From JAMLHH01 sp037189845 (GTDB taxonomy: Bacteria > Bacteroidota > Bacteroidia > Chitinophagales > JADIYW01), in contig JBBCIS010000002.1 of NCBI GenBank assembly GCA_037189845.1, forward strand, positions 62,001-126,000: a stretch of 64,000 bases of DNA. The letters are read 5' to 3'. A program made the translations under genes and the position numbers. The number at the start of each line of letters is the position of its first letter. The first letter of the stretch is position 1. Shown here piece by piece: positions 1 through 9,259 of this stretch. The notes under the pieces are model-generated. The model was not told where the DNA came from, did not search any database, and saw nothing but the letters and a program-made list of their open reading frames with translations.

Positions 1-49
1 ACAACCTAAATTATTTATCACATATAATAAAATATAAACTATTGTTTAA

Positions 50-81
50 AACAAAAAAACCGTAGCTGAAAAACTACGGTT
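50..81 (-). terminator. Terminator of the GlsB/YeaQ-like gene
   Basis: Inverted repeat AACCGTAG/CTACGGTT (58-65 and 74-81). Read on the minus strand it is followed by a run of T. It lies 26 bases after the stop codon of the small membrane protein gene at 108-359, as expected for its intrinsic terminator. Confidence 0.7.
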
Positions 82-107
82 CACTTTACTAACCTTTACT
101 AAAAAAA

Positions 108-359
108 CTATTTTCTGAAAACTAAATTTATTAAAAATAAAATCACAACTGCTCCGATCGCACCGGTAATTATACTACCTATTACGCCTCCACCCAAACT
201 GATATTTAATAATCCAAACAACCAAAAACCTACAAAACTTCCTAAAATACCTACTACAATATTTCCAATTAAACCCAATCCGCTTCCTTTATATAAAACA
301 GCGCCTAACCAGCCTGCAATTCCACCTATTAATAATGTTGCTAAAATTTCCATACTCAA
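108..359 (-). CDS. GlsB/YeaQ/YmgE family stress membrane protein
   Basis: 83-residue, Gly-rich, very hydrophobic protein with three predicted membrane segments (roughly residues 4-22, 28-50 and 57-80). The pattern of glycines (GGIAGWLGA near the start, then GNIVVGILGSFVG, then GSIITGAIGAVV) matches the transglycosylase-associated/YeaQ family of small inner-membrane proteins. These are often induced by stress, but their biochemical role is unknown despite the old family name. The gene stands alone, with its own terminator downstream and about 300 bases before the next, divergent gene. The family assignment is firm; the function is not. Confidence 0.85.
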   Translation of the reverse strand: MSMEILATLLIGGIAGWLGAVLYKGSGLGLIGNIVVGILGSFVGFWLFGLLNISLGGGVIGSIITGAIGAVVILFLINLVFRK

Positions 360-667
360 TTTTTATATTTTTAAGCCTATGTTCTGATATACGCAGCATT
401 CCGCATAATGTTACAACAGCAATAGCAAAATGTAAACAAATTATTAAGCAGCGAATTTCTCTGTAGCTGAGAATAGTACCAGACCCATTTTCCGAGCCTT
501 ATTTTTATCTCAAAACACAGTCAATAAACCATACAGCATTATCTGGTGATATCAACCTGTCCTGCAATTTAAAATACTGCCAATCATTATTCTCTGGTAT
601 AAATCATCAGCAAAACATGTCGTTGTAGCACCGAATTCCATAATAGAGTAATTTTGCTGCCGTTATC
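360..667. other. Intergenic region between divergent genes
   Basis: About 308 bases with no plausible gene on either strand. It carries the promoters of the two divergent neighbours; I could recognise only the one near 623-656. Confidence 0.5.
623..656 (+). promoter_or_regulatory. Bacteroidota-type promoter of the EamA gene
   Basis: TAATTTTG at 649-656 matches the phylum's TAnnTTTG -7 element, with a TTG at 623-625 as the -33 element (23-base spacer, at the long end). The start codon at 668 follows closely, so the leader would be very short. Confidence 0.4.
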
Positions 668-1549
668 ATGAGAAACGCATACATTTATCTGCACATTTCA
701 GTACTACTGGCGGGTTTTACGGGCATCTTCGGGAAACTGATAGATCTTAATGAGGCATTATTGGTATGGTACAGAATTGCGCTGGCGACAGTTTTACTAT
801 GGATTATTTTATACATTGGTAAAGACCGTATCAAATATCCGATGACAGAAGTTTTGTCTATGTCAAAATCCGGGTGCATTCTGACTTTACACTGGCTCTT
901 TTTCTTTGCGAGCATCAAGCATTCCAATGTTTCTATAGGTGTGGTTTGCTTTGGTCTGACCAGCTTTTTTACTGCCATTCTTCAACCACTGATCAGAAGA
1001 AAAAGGCTTGTATTCAGTGAGCTCATGCTAAGCATGCTTACAATGCTGGGTATTGCTTTGATTTTCCATTTTGACACACAATACAGGCTGGGTATTACCT
1101 TAGGAGTCATATCTGCTGTGTTCTCTGCATTGTACACGATATTCAATGAAGAGCTGGTACAGAAGTATGAATCCAAACTGCTCAATTTCTATCAGCTGGG
1201 TGCGGGCACGCTTTTCCTGGGTGCTATTATGCCTGTATATCTGCATTTTAATCCTACCAACTATTTATTCCCGACAGCACAAGACTGGATATATACATTT
1301 ATACTGGCGTTTTTATGTACAGTAGTGCTGTATGTTTTATTCAATCTGGCATTAAAAAAATTATCTGCATTTACCGTAAGCCTGAGCTTCAATCTGGAAC
1401 CTATTTACTCGATCGTTCTTGCCTTTATATTATTTAAAGAAAACCAGGATTTAAATCATTCATTTTACATTGGTATTTCTCTTGTCATGCTTTCTGTAAT
1501 ACTACAGGCTGTATCATCTTATAAGAGTCATCAACCTAAAGCTGTTTAA
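668..1549 (+). CDS. EamA-family (DMT superfamily) transporter
   Basis: 293 residues made almost entirely of hydrophobic segments, about ten by eye, in two repeated halves. This is the usual size and layout of a drug/metabolite transporter of the EamA family. Near residue 80 the first half has the typical short charged loop between helices, and the C-terminal half ends in a characteristic EamA motif (LEPIYSIVLAFILFKE). These proteins export or import small metabolites or amino acids across the inner membrane; the substrate cannot be read from sequence. It is followed 59 bases later by dcd on the same strand, but nothing suggests a functional link. Confidence 0.85.
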   Translation: MRNAYIYLHISVLLAGFTGIFGKLIDLNEALLVWYRIALATVLLWIILYIGKDRIKYPMTEVLSMSKSGCILTLHWLFFFASIKHSNVSIGVVCFGLTSFFTAILQPLIRRKRLVFSELMLSMLTMLGIALIFHFDTQYRLGITLGVISAVFSALYTIFNEELVQKYESKLLNFYQLGAGTLFLGAIMPVYLHFNPTNYLFPTAQDWIYTFILAFLCTVVLYVLFNLALKKLSAFTVSLSFNLEPIYSIVLAFILFKENQDLNHSFYIGISLVMLSVILQAVSSYKSHQPKAV

Positions 1550-1608
1550 TTCATCCCACGAACTTCCAACATAAGTGGACTTTTCTTACTTTAGCGAAAA
1601 TTTTTAGC

Positions 1609-2145
1609 ATGATACTGACCGACAAGAGCATATTGGCAGAAATGGAAGCCGGTAGAATCGTCATTGAGCCTTTTCAAGCAAAAAGCTTAGGAACAAACTC
1701 TTATGATGTACATCTGAGCAAACATCTTGCTGTATATACCGGTGATGTATTAGATGCAAGACAACACAATCCTATCCAGCATATAGAAATTCCGGAAGAA
1801 GGCTATGTTCTGCAACCAGGTACTTTATATCTTGGCTCTACTCTGGAATATACAGAAACGCATGCTCATGTACCGTTTTTAGAAGGAAAATCATCTATAG
1901 GAAGATTAGGAATCGACATTCATGCTACGGCAGGTAAAGGAGATGTAGGATTCTGTAATCACTGGACTCTGGAAATTTCATGCATTATGCCGGTACGGGT
2001 GTATGCCGGTATGCCCGTAGGACAGCTCATCTATTTCATTGTGGAAGGTGATATCGAAAACCTGTACAATAAAAAACAATCTGCTAAGTACATCCAGAGA
2101 AGTCCTCTTCCTCAGGAATCCATGATGTGGAAAAATTTCAGGTAA
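1609..2145 (+). CDS. dcd: dCTP deaminase
   Basis: 178 residues, the normal length of Dcd. The active-site region EGKSSIGRLGIDIHATAG (about residues 91-108) is diagnostic: the Ser-Ser-x-x-Arg segment binds the triphosphate and the nearby Glu is catalytic. The start MILTDKSIL and the LGTNSYDVHLS strand are also typical. The cytosolic enzyme converts dCTP to dUTP and so feeds thymidylate synthesis. The sequence cannot exclude the bifunctional dCTP deaminase/dUTPase form, but the monofunctional form is the default. The gene is intact and appears monocistronic. Confidence 0.92.
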   Translation: MILTDKSILAEMEAGRIVIEPFQAKSLGTNSYDVHLSKHLAVYTGDVLDARQHNPIQHIEIPEEGYVLQPGTLYLGSTLEYTETHAHVPFLEGKSSIGRLGIDIHATAGKGDVGFCNHWTLEISCIMPVRVYAGMPVGQLIYFIVEGDIENLYNKKQSAKYIQRSPLPQESMMWKNFR

Positions 2146-2406
2146 TATCTCTCAAAATTCCGGAGAATATTCAGTTTGTGTTATGATTTTCACTGACTGA
2201 CATTGCTTTATATCTTCTATCAGAAGTTAATATCCTAACCTTGCAACTTGTAATGAAGTTGCTATTTGTTTTTATTGCTCAAGTAGCGAAAAGATTGTCC
2301 GGACCGATCTTTTTAAAAATATTAACAGTGTTAAATACTCTTATCTCAAAAACAAGAGAAATACACTTTCCGTTATCATAATGTTAAGCAGCTAAAACTA
2401 ACATTT

Positions 2407-2700
2407 ATGAAAGTAATCACAATTGATAAAAATGAGATAGACAGGACAAAAACCACTTCTATCAACCATGCGACAGGCAAATCCGAACCACTACCATCTA
2501 CTATTTATCATCTTCACAAGCAGGTAGACAGAGCCGTAGTATTAGGAAATGGTTCAAAATCAAAAGTTAAAATCCTGTTCCAGACCAAAGAAGGTCTCCG
2601 GATGGTCCATACCACGGTCTGGGCAGCAACAGAAGAATACATTATCCTCAAAGGTGGTCTTTCTATCCCTATGGATGCCATACTTGATATCATAGAATAA
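2407..2700 (+). CDS. Conserved small protein of unknown function
   Basis: 97 residues, soluble, with no signal peptide. The second half alternates short beta-like stretches (KVKILFQTKEGLRMVHTTVWAATEEYIILKGGLSIPMDAILDIIE), suggesting a small beta barrel or Sm-like fold. That is an inference from pattern only. I recognise no catalytic motif. The gene stands alone after a 260-base gap and is closed by a strong hairpin shared with the convergent TonB receptor gene. Confidence 0.7.
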   Translation: MKVITIDKNEIDRTKTTSINHATGKSEPLPSTIYHLHKQVDRAVVLGNGSKSKVKILFQTKEGLRMVHTTVWAATEEYIILKGGLSIPMDAILDIIE

Positions 2701-2719
2701 GCTACAATCTGAACAAATA

Positions 2720-2764
2720 AAAAATCGCACCATCGTTTTAGAATCATCCGATAGTGCGATTTTT
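2720..2764. terminator. Bidirectional terminator
   Basis: Arms AAAAATCGCAC and GTGCGATTTTT with further pairing inside (ATCG/CGAT). It lies between two convergent genes and has A/T runs on both sides, so it can act in both directions. Confidence 0.8.
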
Positions 2765-2777
2765 CATTTTAATATAA

Positions 2778-5666
2778 TCAGGATTTTTTCTTCTTACCCA
2801 GAATTTCTCCCGGATCATAGCTGATTCCTGCAAATATCATTCTTCCTATATAAGGCCCGCCTATGATTGTTCTGTAGGTTGGACCTACCAGATTGGTTCC
2901 TCCCAGCTTAAATACTGTATGCCAGTTTTTTACCTGATATGTAAAAGCTGCATCTAATGTGCCGTAAGACTGAATATCTCCGCTGCCAAAGCTGGATGAC
3001 CAGTAAAATCCTTGCTGCCATCTGTAGCTGATATCAAATCCCGCATTTGAATTATTTACATTCATATTTGCTACACCAATATTGAACATATTTTTAGGTG
3101 AGTTAAACTCAACAGACTTACTGTCTGCATCTGATTGTGCCTTGTAGTCCATGTAGGTATAATTTCCTTTCAATAAATAGCCTTTTTTCAATCTGTAGCT
3201 GAGTCCGATAGCAGTACCCCAGGAGGTTACCTTGCTTTTGATATTGTGAGAAGGTCTGAAAACTGTTGGTGCTGTAGCTTCTCCGCTCAACACCTGATTT
3301 ACGCCCGGTAATGCCTGCCCTTTATGATAAGTCTGCTCGATATTCACTACATGAGAATTTCCGATAAAATCCCTGTACCAGTTGAAATACGCATTCCAGT
3401 CGATGTACAAACCTTTGATCATAGATTTGTAGCCAACTTCTACTGAAGTTAGTTTTTCAGGGGAAATATAGTCCATATAGAATACTTTCAGCAATGAAGT
3501 ATCGGGCTGGCCATTGATTACACTTTGCTGAAATGCATTGTAAGAATCCAACGAATAAGCTCCGCCTTCATAAATACCATAACGTTCTGCATTTTTCTTA
3601 GCTCCGCCCATCAGGATATTTGTAGCCGGGAAGTATAAAAACTGTGCTTGGGTATCCGGATTTCTGAAGCCGGTCTGAAACGAAGCTCTGATATTGTGCT
3701 GTCTTTGTTTACCCAAAGTCACCACAGTTGCCACACGCGGGGAAAACTGTCCTTCGAAATTTTCGTTTTTGTCGTATCTGATAGAAGCAGATAATCTCAG
3801 TTTATCTTCAAAAAATTTCCTGGTAGCCTGTATAAAAGCGCCGTACTCGCCAATGTGAATTCTGTCATTCACACCGGTACCATCCGGATCTTCATTAAAG
3901 ACTGTTCCATTGGTAAAGAGGTCATACAATCTGTAATTACCGCCGATCAGGATGCCAATTTTGTCTTTAAATAACCTGGTAAAATCATAAGTTCCTTCTG
4001 CATGCCACAATCTGGAATCATCGATAAATTTTGCTCCTCCCTGCTGGAATAATCTGTTTCTGACGGTTTCTATCGCAGCTTGTCTTTGTGTTGACAAAAG
4101 CTCATCAGCACCGTTTCTTCCTGCTGCATGCGCCTCTCTGAAAATATTCGCTCCCAGTCTGCTAACGGGGCGATTTTTGATAAATGATCCGGCCATTAAA
4201 ACACCCATGTAATTTCCCAGATAGGTAGGAGCCCATGCCTCTTCTGTCAATGCCAGCTCTTCGTTTGCATATGCACCTAATGCTGATAGATTATAAGAAT
4301 CTCCCGCTTTGGTTTGAGTCATGTATGCCCGCACCATAAAATCTTTTCCGGTAGCTTCTATTTTATTGACATACACCAGAAAATTGCGCAATGCATATCT
4401 TTCATCCCCCTGATATATGGAGTTTCCCGAACCAAATCTGAAATTATAGCTGATATTTATATCTTCTTTAGGTCTGTAATACAAGGAAGCTCCTGCTTTT
4501 AAACTGGAAGCATTTCTGTTATCCAGTAATTCTTCTTCTGTCAATCCTGTGCGTCTGAGATCCACCGGAGTAAGATCTACCATCCTCCGGTCTAAAAATG
4601 CCATCGTTTTCTGCATATCACCACCAAAAAGATTATCTGCGAGTCCCTGGGCCAGCTCGCTGGATTTTAAAGCATTGATCACTTCTTCTGTAAAAGGTAC
4701 AAAGATCTGTACTTCATCTCCATAAGTATTGACTCCGTCAAAATTGGAAGGCTTGATTTCTTTATTGTAATATTTTCCTGTTTTGATGTCTGTTTTATAA
4801 TCATTCGCCAGCCAGTCGGTTGCCCCGAAATATCCTCCGGTCACTTTAAAGCCAAACTTTTTCCATGCTTTGGCATATCTGAGATCCACGCTATACATAG
4901 GATGCGGATCATCATTGGTAGCATGTGTCACTCCTACTTTTGCACTCAGATTCAAACCGGCATAATCCCAGGGATTTTTACTGGCCATCAGCATAATCCC
5001 GTTGAATGCATTGGGGCCATACAAAGCTGAAGCTGCTCCGGGCACTAATTCAATGCTCCTGGTATCACTTTCTGTTAGTCCGATGAGGTTTCCCATCGGG
5101 AAATTCAATAAAGGTGCGGAATTATCTACTCCATCTACCAGCTGCACAAATCTCACATTGCTCACTCCACCAAAACCACGGGTATTGATAGCATTAAAAT
5201 TCATTGAGCCGGAAGAAGTAGTCACGCCTTTCAGCTTGGTCATCTGATCAAAAAAATCTGCAGAAGCTGCTCCTTTAATCATTTGCAAATCCAGCTTTTC
5301 GATAGTTACCGGAGACTCCAGAATTTTTTCTTCTACTCTGGAAGCAGATACAACAACTTCATCCAGGATGGAGCTTTCATCATCCAATGCTATTTTCAAT
5401 GAGCCTACAGAACCTTTGACTTCAATTTCAGAGTTCTTATAGCCTACATATGATATTACAATTGTAAAAGGTGGTTTTTCGTTGATTACCAATGAGAAAT
5501 TCCCATCAAAATCAGTAATGGTTCCCGAGGTTGTACCCTTTAATACTACATTGGCTCCAATGAGTGGTTCCTGATTTTTATCGGTGACAGTGCCCGTGAT
5601 AGTTACCTGTGCAGCAACTGACAACGTCATCATCATAAAAGAGATAAAGAAGTATAAACTACGCAT
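2778..5666 (-). CDS. TonB-dependent outer-membrane receptor
   Basis: 962 residues. Signal peptide at residues 1-19, then a carboxypeptidase-regulatory-like beta-sandwich (about 20-105: VTITGTVTDKNQEPLIGANVVLKGT...GTITDFDGNFSL), a plug domain (about 115-230, with a VNTRG-like segment NTRGFGGVSNVRFVQLVDGVD), and a long beta barrel ending in GISYDPGEILGKKKKS. This is a TonB-dependent transporter of the Bacteroidota type without an adjacent SusD gene, so more likely for a siderophore, cofactor or small glycan than a full starch-utilisation system. It is divergent from the GH5 lipoprotein gene at 5801, and a shared promoter region suggests the two may serve the same substrate (inference). Confidence 0.9.
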   Translation of the reverse strand: MRSLYFFISFMMMTLSVAAQVTITGTVTDKNQEPLIGANVVLKGTTSGTITDFDGNFSLVINEKPPFTIVISYVGYKNSEIEVKGSVGSLKIALDDESSILDEVVVSASRVEEKILESPVTIEKLDLQMIKGAASADFFDQMTKLKGVTTSSGSMNFNAINTRGFGGVSNVRFVQLVDGVDNSAPLLNFPMGNLIGLTESDTRSIELVPGAASALYGPNAFNGIMLMASKNPWDYAGLNLSAKVGVTHATNDDPHPMYSVDLRYAKAWKKFGFKVTGGYFGATDWLANDYKTDIKTGKYYNKEIKPSNFDGVNTYGDEVQIFVPFTEEVINALKSSELAQGLADNLFGGDMQKTMAFLDRRMVDLTPVDLRRTGLTEEELLDNRNASSLKAGASLYYRPKEDINISYNFRFGSGNSIYQGDERYALRNFLVYVNKIEATGKDFMVRAYMTQTKAGDSYNLSALGAYANEELALTEEAWAPTYLGNYMGVLMAGSFIKNRPVSRLGANIFREAHAAGRNGADELLSTQRQAAIETVRNRLFQQGGAKFIDDSRLWHAEGTYDFTRLFKDKIGILIGGNYRLYDLFTNGTVFNEDPDGTGVNDRIHIGEYGAFIQATRKFFEDKLRLSASIRYDKNENFEGQFSPRVATVVTLGKQRQHNIRASFQTGFRNPDTQAQFLYFPATNILMGGAKKNAERYGIYEGGAYSLDSYNAFQQSVINGQPDTSLLKVFYMDYISPEKLTSVEVGYKSMIKGLYIDWNAYFNWYRDFIGNSHVVNIEQTYHKGQALPGVNQVLSGEATAPTVFRPSHNIKSKVTSWGTAIGLSYRLKKGYLLKGNYTYMDYKAQSDADSKSVEFNSPKNMFNIGVANMNVNNSNAGFDISYRWQQGFYWSSSFGSGDIQSYGTLDAAFTYQVKNWHTVFKLGGTNLVGPTYRTIIGGPYIGRMIFAGISYDPGEILGKKKKS

Positions 5667-5688
5667 ATCTGCTCACATTTAATTAAAC

Positions 5689-5696
5689 CAAATCTA
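5689..5696 (-). promoter_or_regulatory. -7 promoter element of the TonB receptor gene
   Basis: TAGATTTG on the minus strand is a perfect TAnnTTTG element, 23 bases before the start codon at 5666. I see no well-placed TTG at -33. Confidence 0.4.
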
Positions 5697-5800
5697 ACAC
5701 TAAACAAACATCTTTAACCTATTTGTAAAAAAATCATACGAAAAAATATTTTAGCAAATGTCATTAAGTCGTAGTAGCACTTTAATTATCTTACGCAACT

Positions 5801-7342
5801 ATGCGCAATTCCATCTTTTCATTCTCAGCATCACTGAAAAAAATAATCAGCTGCTTATTTGCAGCAACATTTGTCTTTATTATTTCATGTAAAAAAGATC
5901 CTAAAAGCCAGGACGAAACACCTGTCACTCCTTCCAATCAGGCTGTACTGACGGCAAAAAGAGGGAATGATGCAGGCATTTATGACCGGGAAGGCAGATT
6001 TGTCATCTTACGTGGTGTCAATTACAACGTTTTAGGGGATTACTGGCACGCAAATCCGTCTATTCCTGCGACAGCGCAACATCATGAAGAGCAGTTCCGC
6101 ATCATGGCATCTTACGGATTTAACTGTATCAGATTGCTTTTCAGTTGGAGTGCATTGGAACCGGAACGTGGCCAACACAATCAGGCATATATACAGAATC
6201 TGGCCAGAGTGATAGAAGATGCTAAAAAATACGGTATTTATGTAATGCTGGATTTACATCAGGATGCTTATTCCAAATACATTTTCAGTACACCGGAAGA
6301 TAATTGTGAACGGAATCAGAAAGGTTGGGACGGTGCACCGCTCTGGGCAACTTATACAGACGGTCAATCTGTGTGCAGCAACGACGGTTCCAGAGAGGGA
6401 GTTCCTGCAGTATATTACGCATGGCAAAATCTGTGGGATAACAGAGACGGTATACAAGATAATCTGATAGCATCCTGGAAGGTGCTCATTGCAGCTTTAG
6501 GTCATCATGAAAATGTCATCGGCTACGACCTGATCAATGAGCCAAGTCTCGGATACTCCTCATTACAAGACCAGCAGAAAAAATTAAGCGGGTTTTACAG
6601 CAGGCTTATCAAGGCTATCCGTGAAACTGAAAAACAACATCAACAGACGGAAAAGATTGCATTTTTCGAACCGGCTGTCACTCATGCCGGGCAACAAATT
6701 CCGGCTGTAGTCGGGGCAAATTTTACAGCAGATCAAAATATTGTCTTTGCTCCGCATAACTATTTCGAAGTCATAACACAATTGCTTACAGTAGAACAGG
6801 GCTTTACCTTGTACAATACGTTGGCTCAATCTTATCAGACAGCCTGCTTTATCGGCGAATGGGGAGTCTATTCTGAGCCATCTGTAGGAAAAGACAAAAT
6901 GAAAAGATTTGCTCAACAGGAAGATCATTATAGAATGGGCAGTACATTCTGGCAATGGTGTCAGGCACCCGGCGATCCACATGGTATCAGCTGGGATGGT
7001 CAAACATACGATCAGACTTCACTCCATCTGATGGAGCTGGATGCTCAGGGCAACTATACAGGTAAAAGAAATGATATTTTTCTACAAATTCTGGGGAGGA
7101 CGAGACCTATTGTTATCCAGGGAAAAAATATAAAATATACCAGTGATCCTGATTCCGGGACATTTTTCCTGAAAGCCAGAGCTGCAAAAAAGGGTATTAC
7201 TGAACTATGGATTCCTAACTTTTTCGGTCAGCCTGAAATTTCTGGTAAAAATATTGCTGTAAAAAATCTGAAAGAAGTAGACGGTGGTTACATTGCAGAA
7301 ATTGAAGTAGAAGCCGATTACGAAATCAACATTACGCATTAA
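5801..7342 (+). CDS. GH5 endoglycoceramidase-like lipoprotein
   Basis: 513 residues. A lipoprotein signal ends at Cys30 (FIISC followed by KKD). The catalytic (beta/alpha)8 barrel of glycoside hydrolase family 5 follows from about residue 55 to 430. The acid/base Glu is E247 in the NEP motif (DLINEPS) and the nucleophile is E353 (IGEWGVYS). The region RLLFSWSALEPERG and the C-terminal beta domain (about 430-513) resemble endoglycoceramidases, which cleave the glycan from glycosphingolipids, more than cellulases. Substrate is an inference. It would sit on the outer membrane or face the periplasm. It may form a transcription unit with the DUF2157 gene 11 bases downstream. Confidence 0.8.
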   Translation: MRNSIFSFSASLKKIISCLFAATFVFIISCKKDPKSQDETPVTPSNQAVLTAKRGNDAGIYDREGRFVILRGVNYNVLGDYWHANPSIPATAQHHEEQFRIMASYGFNCIRLLFSWSALEPERGQHNQAYIQNLARVIEDAKKYGIYVMLDLHQDAYSKYIFSTPEDNCERNQKGWDGAPLWATYTDGQSVCSNDGSREGVPAVYYAWQNLWDNRDGIQDNLIASWKVLIAALGHHENVIGYDLINEPSLGYSSLQDQQKKLSGFYSRLIKAIRETEKQHQQTEKIAFFEPAVTHAGQQIPAVVGANFTADQNIVFAPHNYFEVITQLLTVEQGFTLYNTLAQSYQTACFIGEWGVYSEPSVGKDKMKRFAQQEDHYRMGSTFWQWCQAPGDPHGISWDGQTYDQTSLHLMELDAQGNYTGKRNDIFLQILGRTRPIVIQGKNIKYTSDPDSGTFFLKARAAKKGITELWIPNFFGQPEISGKNIAVKNLKEVDGGYIAEIEVEADYEINITH

Positions 7343-7353
7343 AGCTAGCAGAT

Positions 7354-8610
7354 ATGAGTATCTTAAAGGATCTTCAGGAATTAGTAGAAAAAAATGTTAT
7401 TTCTGAAGATACGGCTGCTGATATTCATGCTTATTACCAGATAGAAAATTCCTCTAAAAGCCAGCGCCTTCTGACGATTTTCAGTGTTATTGGTGCCGGA
7501 TTGATTAGTCTGGGAATTATTTTACTGATTGCCCACAACTGGGATAATTTTTCCAGAACAGTCAAAACCATCTTCTCCATATCTCCTGTCATCATCGGAC
7601 AAGGGTTATGTGTCTATAGTTATTTCAGAAAAAAGTCATGGACAGAAGCTTCTTCTTTATTTTTAGGATTAGCGATAGGTGCCTGTATTACCCTGATCGC
7701 GCAGATATATCATATTCCGGATAATGAAAACAAATTTTTCTTCACCTGGACTGTACTGACCTTACCATTAGTATTACTGTTGCGTTCACGGATAGTCAGC
7801 TTACTTTGTCTGATACTAGCAGGAACTTTCAGCCTTGCTCCCGACTACAATAATGAAGGATTTCCCATTTTTTTCTACTGGATATTTTACGGAAGCATTG
7901 TATGGTTTTATCTGTCCGGAGTCAGCAAAGATTCCAAAAGCTTTTTCAATCGTTCATTTATCTGGGTGCTGGCATTAGCCCCGCTGGTTTCACTGAATCA
8001 ATTTACAGAACGTAATACAGAGATTTTATTTGTCAACTATTTTCTGGTGTTCAACCTGTATTTTATTCTTTCAGAACATAGCATTGTCATTCAGAAAATC
8101 CCAAATACTGCTGCGTTGAAAATCATTGGCCTCATAGGGATGAATTTTATCTTTATTTTGCTATCCTTCAATCGACCATGGGAAGTATTGCAGAAAAATG
8201 ATGGAATTTTCTTTCACCAAGAAATTTTCATCCTGGTCATTTTATTCCTTTCCACCTTTATCTACTACTACAAAAATGAGAATAAGCTTCACTCCCTGTC
8301 CTTATATAATTTCCTGAAAATCCCTTTCATCATCTTTTTCTTTTCGGGATATTTCTCCGATATGGGATATTTTCTGATGAATGTTCTCACATTGCTGGTG
8401 AGTATTTATACGATACAACAAGGACTCAAACATGAATCTTTACGCATTACCAATATCGGTTTACTGACGCTCGGCGCACTCATTCTCTGCAGATTTTTCG
8501 ATAATGAGTACAGCTTCGTTGCCAGAGGGATTGTGTTCATTATTGTCGGAGTTGGATTCCTTTTAACTAATTTTTTCATTCTCAAAAAAAGGAATTCCAA
8601 TGCAGCGTAA
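7354..8610 (+). CDS. DUF2157 membrane protein
   Basis: 418 residues. A short soluble N-terminus (about 1-40) is followed by about 12 hydrophobic segments. The motif SQRLLTIFSVIGAGLISLGIILLIAHNWD near residue 40 is the DUF2157 signature. The next gene encodes a GDYXXLXY-type protein and overlaps this one by 11 bases; these two families commonly occur together, which implies a joint, still unknown, inner-membrane function. Translational coupling is likely. Confidence 0.85.
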   Translation: MSILKDLQELVEKNVISEDTAADIHAYYQIENSSKSQRLLTIFSVIGAGLISLGIILLIAHNWDNFSRTVKTIFSISPVIIGQGLCVYSYFRKKSWTEASSLFLGLAIGACITLIAQIYHIPDNENKFFFTWTVLTLPLVLLLRSRIVSLLCLILAGTFSLAPDYNNEGFPIFFYWIFYGSIVWFYLSGVSKDSKSFFNRSFIWVLALAPLVSLNQFTERNTEILFVNYFLVFNLYFILSEHSIVIQKIPNTAALKIIGLIGMNFIFILLSFNRPWEVLQKNDGIFFHQEIFILVILFLSTFIYYYKNENKLHSLSLYNFLKIPFIIFFFSGYFSDMGYFLMNVLTLLVSIYTIQQGLKHESLRITNIGLLTLGALILCRFFDNEYSFVARGIVFIIVGVGFLLTNFFILKKRNSNAA

Positions 8611-9163
8611 AACGTGGATAATCATAGCTATTATCGTTGGTCTGGCTCAGGTGAGCATTCCTTTGTACATGATATGGAATAAGGAGCAAACTATCCGAAA
8701 AGGCAATTCATTTCTGTTTGAAATAGCTCCTATTGACCCTACACATCCGTTGAAAGGGAAGTATATAATCCTGAACTACCCGGTGCTGAATGTCATCAGC
8801 AAATCCGAAATCAATCTGAACAAACCGGTTTATGCCATTCTTGAGAAAAAAGAAAATCAGGAATATAACATCATCAGCCTCAGTAATGTTGCACCTTCTC
8901 GTACAAGCGATTTTGTCAAGGTAGAAGTAAATAATTGGATATTTGAGAGAAATCAAGAAGATTCACTACAATACAATATCAATTTCCCTTTCACTGAATT
9001 TTACATGGAAGAAAGCAAAGCTCCCAAAGCTGAAGAAATTTATCGATCATTGAATCAGGATACTACTCAAACTGCTTATGCCGTCGTGAGCATATACAAA
9101 GGCGACGCAGTCGTTACCGATGTTGTCATCAATGGCAAAAGTATTGTGGAATTGAGCAAGTAG
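8600..9163 (+). CDS. GDYXXLXY-domain membrane-anchored protein
   Basis: 187 residues with one N-terminal membrane segment (about 5-25) and a periplasmic domain. Residues near 52-60 read GKYIILNYP, a variant of the GDYXXLXY motif that names the family; the Asp is Lys here. It overlaps the upstream DUF2157 gene by 11 bases, the usual partner of this family. No enzymatic motif is visible; function unknown. Confidence 0.8.
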   Translation: MQRKTWIIIAIIVGLAQVSIPLYMIWNKEQTIRKGNSFLFEIAPIDPTHPLKGKYIILNYPVLNVISKSEINLNKPVYAILEKKENQEYNIISLSNVAPSRTSDFVKVEVNNWIFERNQEDSLQYNINFPFTEFYMEESKAPKAEEIYRSLNQDTTQTAYAVVSIYKGDAVVTDVVINGKSIVELSK

Positions 9164-9259
9164 GAATCAGTACATAGTTGTAAGTCCCCAAGTATTCACA
9201 TTATCACTTAAAAGTGCCTAAGCTAAAATATGAAGAAGGATAATAGAATTCCGATTTCA

